A DNA stretch of 64,000 nucleotides from Myxococcus fulvus (GTDB lineage: Bacteria; Myxococcota; Myxococcia; Myxococcales; Myxococcaceae). The DNA lies in the NCBI RefSeq assembly GCF_900111765.1, contig NZ_FOIB01000002.1, positions 310,001 through 374,000 of the forward strand. Reading direction: 5' to 3'. The notes beneath the pieces are model-generated. The model was given only the letters and a program-made list of their open reading frames with translations, was not told where the DNA came from and did no database searches. A program made the position numbers and the translations under genes. Shown piece by piece: positions 61,572-64,000 of the stretch. Position 1 is the first letter of the stretch; the number at the start of each line of letters is the position of its first letter.

Positions 61572-62414
61572 TCAACCCGCGTCCCCGGCGCGCCGAGGCG
61601 TCGGGTAGACGAGGCACAGCGTCTCGAACAGGGGCTCGCTCGGGGCCGTGTACACGGCCCCGAGCGCCCTCGCCGCCTGCGCCACCTCGGTGCCGAACGA
61701 GGGCACCAGGCAAATGTCCTCGGACTGCTTGAAGCGCCCCTTCAAGAGCCCCAGGCCCCGGCGCAGCATCGCGAGGTCCTGCCGCCCCTCACGCACCGGC
61801 ACCGACGGGCCGTTCGCGTCCGGGCCAGGCAGCTTGCCCACGCTCGTGCTCAGCTCGAACCCATCCGCGCGCTGGATGATGCGCAGCTTCCCCGGAGCCA
61901 CCTCCGCCAGCCACTCGCGGAAGCCCTCCTCGTCGCGAAGGACCAACCGATAGGCGACGGGCGCGTCCGGATGCGCGAGCCACACCGAGCCCGCCGAGTC
62001 CCGCAGCACCGCGAGCAACTCCGACACCTGCGCCAGGAACGTGTCCGCGTCCGGCACCAGCAACACGTCCCGGCCCTTCACCCGTGAGGCCAATCGCGCG
62101 AGGGAGTCCGGCTTCGTCGGCTCGAAGGTCTCCGCGTCCACGCGCACCTGCTCGCCCGCGAGCGTCATCCGCAGCGCGTCGGAGGGGAGCTTCTCCCCGT
62201 GGACCGGGACATCGACCCGAGGCTCCGCGCCCGCATCGTCGGCGGCGCTTCCCGTGGACAGGGAAGGCAGCGGCTCGGGCTTCAGCGTCTGCAGGGGCTG
62301 CGCGGGCTTCTCCTCACGACACGCCGAGAGCACGAGCCCCAGACAGCACGCGAGGACGCCGAGCCCTCGCCGCCCCGAGACTCGCGCCGCTCGCTGAATG
62401 CGTCCGTGCTTCAT
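61572..62414 (-). CDS. Lipoprotein of unknown function
   Basis: The 280-residue protein has a lipobox LSAC (Cys32) after an Arg-rich start and a hydrophobic segment, so it is membrane-anchored. A Pro/Ser/Asp-rich linker (about 33-75) precedes a compact domain with HGEKLPSDALRMTLAGE and RLVLRDEEGFREWLAE segments. The visible hydrophobic pattern gives no family match. ATG 62414 is preferred because the lipoprotein signal starts there and GAGG lies upstream. The divergent-side neighbour is the phosphatase gene upstream on the same strand, 138 bp away. Confidence 0.65.
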   Translation of the reverse strand: MKHGRIQRAARVSGRRGLGVLACCLGLVLSACREEKPAQPLQTLKPEPLPSLSTGSAADDAGAEPRVDVPVHGEKLPSDALRMTLAGEQVRVDAETFEPTKPDSLARLASRVKGRDVLLVPDADTFLAQVSELLAVLRDSAGSVWLAHPDAPVAYRLVLRDEEGFREWLAEVAPGKLRIIQRADGFELSTSVGKLPGPDANGPSVPVREGRQDLAMLRRGLGLLKGRFKQSEDICLVPSFGTEVAQAARALGAVYTAPSEPLFETLCLVYPTPRRAGDAG

Positions 62415-62552
62415 CTCTGCCTCGAACCTCACGACGTCACCCCACCCCGCGTCCCCGATGAGACCTCGGTCTCCACAGACAGCCGGCCTGCCTCCCCGCG
62501 TTGAAACACTCGCATGCGACATCCCGCCGCGTCATGACCGCAACGCAAGACG

Positions 62553-63554
62553 TCACGGAGGTGTCTGGTTGGCCGTCGCGGGCGGCGTCTGCGCGGCCTT
62601 CGGCAGCGTGCTCTCGACACAGGCCGCGTCCGCGAGCCCCAGCCCCACCGCGTGCTCCGCCGCCTGACGCGCGTCCTGGAAGAGCACCATGTCCGTGAAG
62701 CGCGTCGCGTCCTTCGTGCGCCCCGCGTCGCGGATGTAGATGGCCTTCACGCGCCCGGGGAACTCCTCGCGAATCTGCGCGTAGACCTCCGGGTCCTTCT
62801 CACCCGAGTCCCCCACCAGCACCACCGGCTGCGGGAACTGCGTGAGCAGCCGGCGGATGATGGGCTGCTTGTAGTCGGACAGCGAGCCGGGCCCCAGGTC
62901 CCTCAGGTACACGCCGAAGCCCGCGGGGAAGCCATGCCGCGTCAGGAACGACTTCACCCGCGGCAGGTACTGCACGGGCGAGCCACTCACCAGCGCGAAC
63001 GCCGAGGGCACGCCGCTGCGCAGGCACCCGTAGAGCGCTGACATGCCGGGCACCACCTCCAGCTCGTCCGCGTCCTTGAGCAGCGCCGTCTGAACCAGCT
63101 TCGTCGGCTTCGTCACCTGCGTGACCACCACCGTGTCGTCGAAGTCTGAGACGACGAGCAGCGGCGTCGACGCCGGCACCACCTCCACCCGCGCCGACGT
63201 GGTGGCGCCCTCCACCCACGCCTCCGCCTCGAACGCGCCTGGCTCGAAGGCCTTGCCCTCGGGCGGCAGGAGGTTCACCTCGAACCCACCGTCATGCCCG
63301 CTGGTGAGGGTCGCCGTCACCCCCTGGAAGCGCACCGACACCTTCGCGCCCTCCCAGTTGCGAGCGGCCAGGCGACGCACGTTGCGCGTCAACGCCGAGC
63401 TCCCATCGCCGGGTGCTTCCTTCAACACCCGCCCCTGCAACATCACCCGCTCCGGCTGCCCCAACACCGGCGTCAGCAACACCGCGGGCGCCGCCATGAC
63501 GCGGGACGCGCAGAGAAATCCAAGCAGGACAAACCATCGAGCAAGCGTGTTCAA
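62553..63554 (-). CDS. Secreted App1-type (DUF2183) HAD phosphatase
   Basis: The 333-residue protein has a signal peptide ending near VMAAP (residue 20), a beta domain (about 25-130), then the HAD nucleophile motif SDFDDTVV (Asp137, Asp139) and the acidic GDSGEKDPEVY motif. This is the App1/DUF2183 family; yeast App1 is a phosphatidate phosphatase, so a lipid phosphate substrate is likely but unproven. The start is a TTG at 63554: a TAA lies six codons upstream in frame and no ATG or GTG lies between. A Ser/Thr kinase gene starts 118 bp away, divergently. Confidence 0.82.
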   Translation of the reverse strand: MNTLARWFVLLGFLCASRVMAAPAVLLTPVLGQPERVMLQGRVLKEAPGDGSSALTRNVRRLAARNWEGAKVSVRFQGVTATLTSGHDGGFEVNLLPPEGKAFEPGAFEAEAWVEGATTSARVEVVPASTPLLVVSDFDDTVVVTQVTKPTKLVQTALLKDADELEVVPGMSALYGCLRSGVPSAFALVSGSPVQYLPRVKSFLTRHGFPAGFGVYLRDLGPGSLSDYKQPIIRRLLTQFPQPVVLVGDSGEKDPEVYAQIREEFPGRVKAIYIRDAGRTKDATRFTDMVLFQDARQAAEHAVGLGLADAACVESTLPKAAQTPPATANQTPP

Positions 63555-63672
63555 CGGAATTTTCCCGTGTTAATGTTTGCGAAGACCTTGATGATAGCTT
63601 CACGCGGTCATCGAAGGGCGTCGTGGTGGGGTAGCACATCGGCCCGGTGCGCCCAGAGGAGCCGGAAGACAC

Positions 63673-64000
63673 GTGGAGCACCCGTCCGAAGGGCGCGATT
63701 TCGGCAAGTACACGTTGCTCGAGCGCATCGCGACGGGCGGCATGGCGGAGATCTACCGCGCCCGGATGACGGCGGTGGCGGGTGTCACCAAGCCGGTGGT
63801 CATCAAGAAAATCCTCCCCGGCTACGCGGACCAGAGCGCCTTCGTCTCCATGTTCGTCAACGAGGCGCGCATCGCCGCGGGGCTGAGCCACGGCAACATC
63901 GCGCAGGTCTTCGACTTCGGTGAAGTCGACGGCCAGTTCTTCATCGCCATGGAGTGGGTGGACGGGCATCCGCTGTCGCGCGTGCTGCGCCGGGCGCGTG
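63673..64000 (+). CDS. Ser/Thr protein kinase (3' truncated by the window)
   Basis: The frame opens at GTG 63673 (GGAAG upstream) and runs to the last base, about 109 codons. The glycine loop is seen as IATGGMAEIY, the ATP-anchoring lysine in PVVIKKIL, the alphaC glutamate in VNEARIAAGLSHGNI, and the hinge segment in FIAMEWVDG. This is the N-lobe of a Hanks-type kinase as found in large numbers in myxobacteria. The catalytic loop and any sensor domain lie outside the window. Confidence 0.9.
   Translation, partial: MEHPSEGRDFGKYTLLERIATGGMAEIYRARMTAVAGVTKPVVIKKILPGYADQSAFVSMFVNEARIAAGLSHGNIAQVFDFGEVDGQFFIAMEWVDGHPLSRVLRRAR

Overview
The window is GC-rich throughout (about 70% by eye), densely coded on both strands and uses many GTG and TTG starts. 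Its gene content points to a myxobacterium (Myxococcota). The clues are a MYXO-CTERM-like sorting signal, a Ser/Thr protein kinase, FHA and tandem PilZ-type proteins, a repeat-companion/leucine-rich-repeat protein, many lipoproteins, and a meso-diaminopimelate type MurE. I see no rRNA, tRNA, CRISPR array, transposase or phage gene, so this reads as ordinary chromosome.

Left part (1-29.7 kb), accessory and metabolic genes: the end of an RlmI-type rRNA methyltransferase, a YkgJ-type cysteine-cluster protein, a glycerate kinase, and an NAD-salvage pair (nicotinate phosphoribosyltransferase plus a nicotinamidase-like hydrolase). The convergent glycerate kinase and nicotinamidase ends are separated by a 136-bp tandem repeat that includes the kinase's own 3' end. 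Next come a TonB-like protein, an LRR protein, two exported unknowns, the epmA-plsC-ppa operon with a divergent M3-like lipoprotein peptidase, an SPFH-SHOCT protein, and a glycosyltransferase 39/NatAB-like ABC operon. After these lie two unknown exported envelope proteins, a Deinococcus-type RNA ligase, a rhomboid-TPR protein, an FHA-TM-TPR protein followed by a receiver-XRE regulator, a crotonase, and a small unknown protein.

Centre (29.7-57.4 kb): the division and cell wall (dcw) cluster, entirely on the minus strand. In transcriptional order it is mraZ, a STAS-domain gene, rsmH, ftsL, ftsI, murE, murF, mraY, murD, ftsW, murG, murC, murB, ddl, ftsQ, ftsA, a 2,520-residue surface protein, ftsZ. 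Most junctions are 4-bp overlaps or gaps of a few bases. The promoter ahead of mraZ has a good -35/-10 pair, and three AGTGG direct repeats at exact 10-bp spacing look like MraZ boxes. Two features are unusual. A STAS protein lacking the usual phospho-acceptor serine sits between mraZ and rsmH. A giant gene sits between ftsA and ftsZ and appears to be an in-frame fusion of a MYXO-CTERM-tagged Ig/TSP3-repeat protein to an OmpA-family protein that keeps its own signal peptide-like segment.

Right part (57.4-64 kb): a tandem PilZ-like protein divergent from mraZ, a long acyl-CoA dehydrogenase, a secreted propeller-like protein, a lipoprotein, a secreted App1-type HAD phosphatase, and the start of a Ser/Thr protein kinase that runs off the window.

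The strongest candidates for undescribed biology are the giant fused surface protein embedded between ftsA and ftsZ, and the STAS gene inside the mra operon. I cannot show a wholly new multi-gene system from sequence alone.
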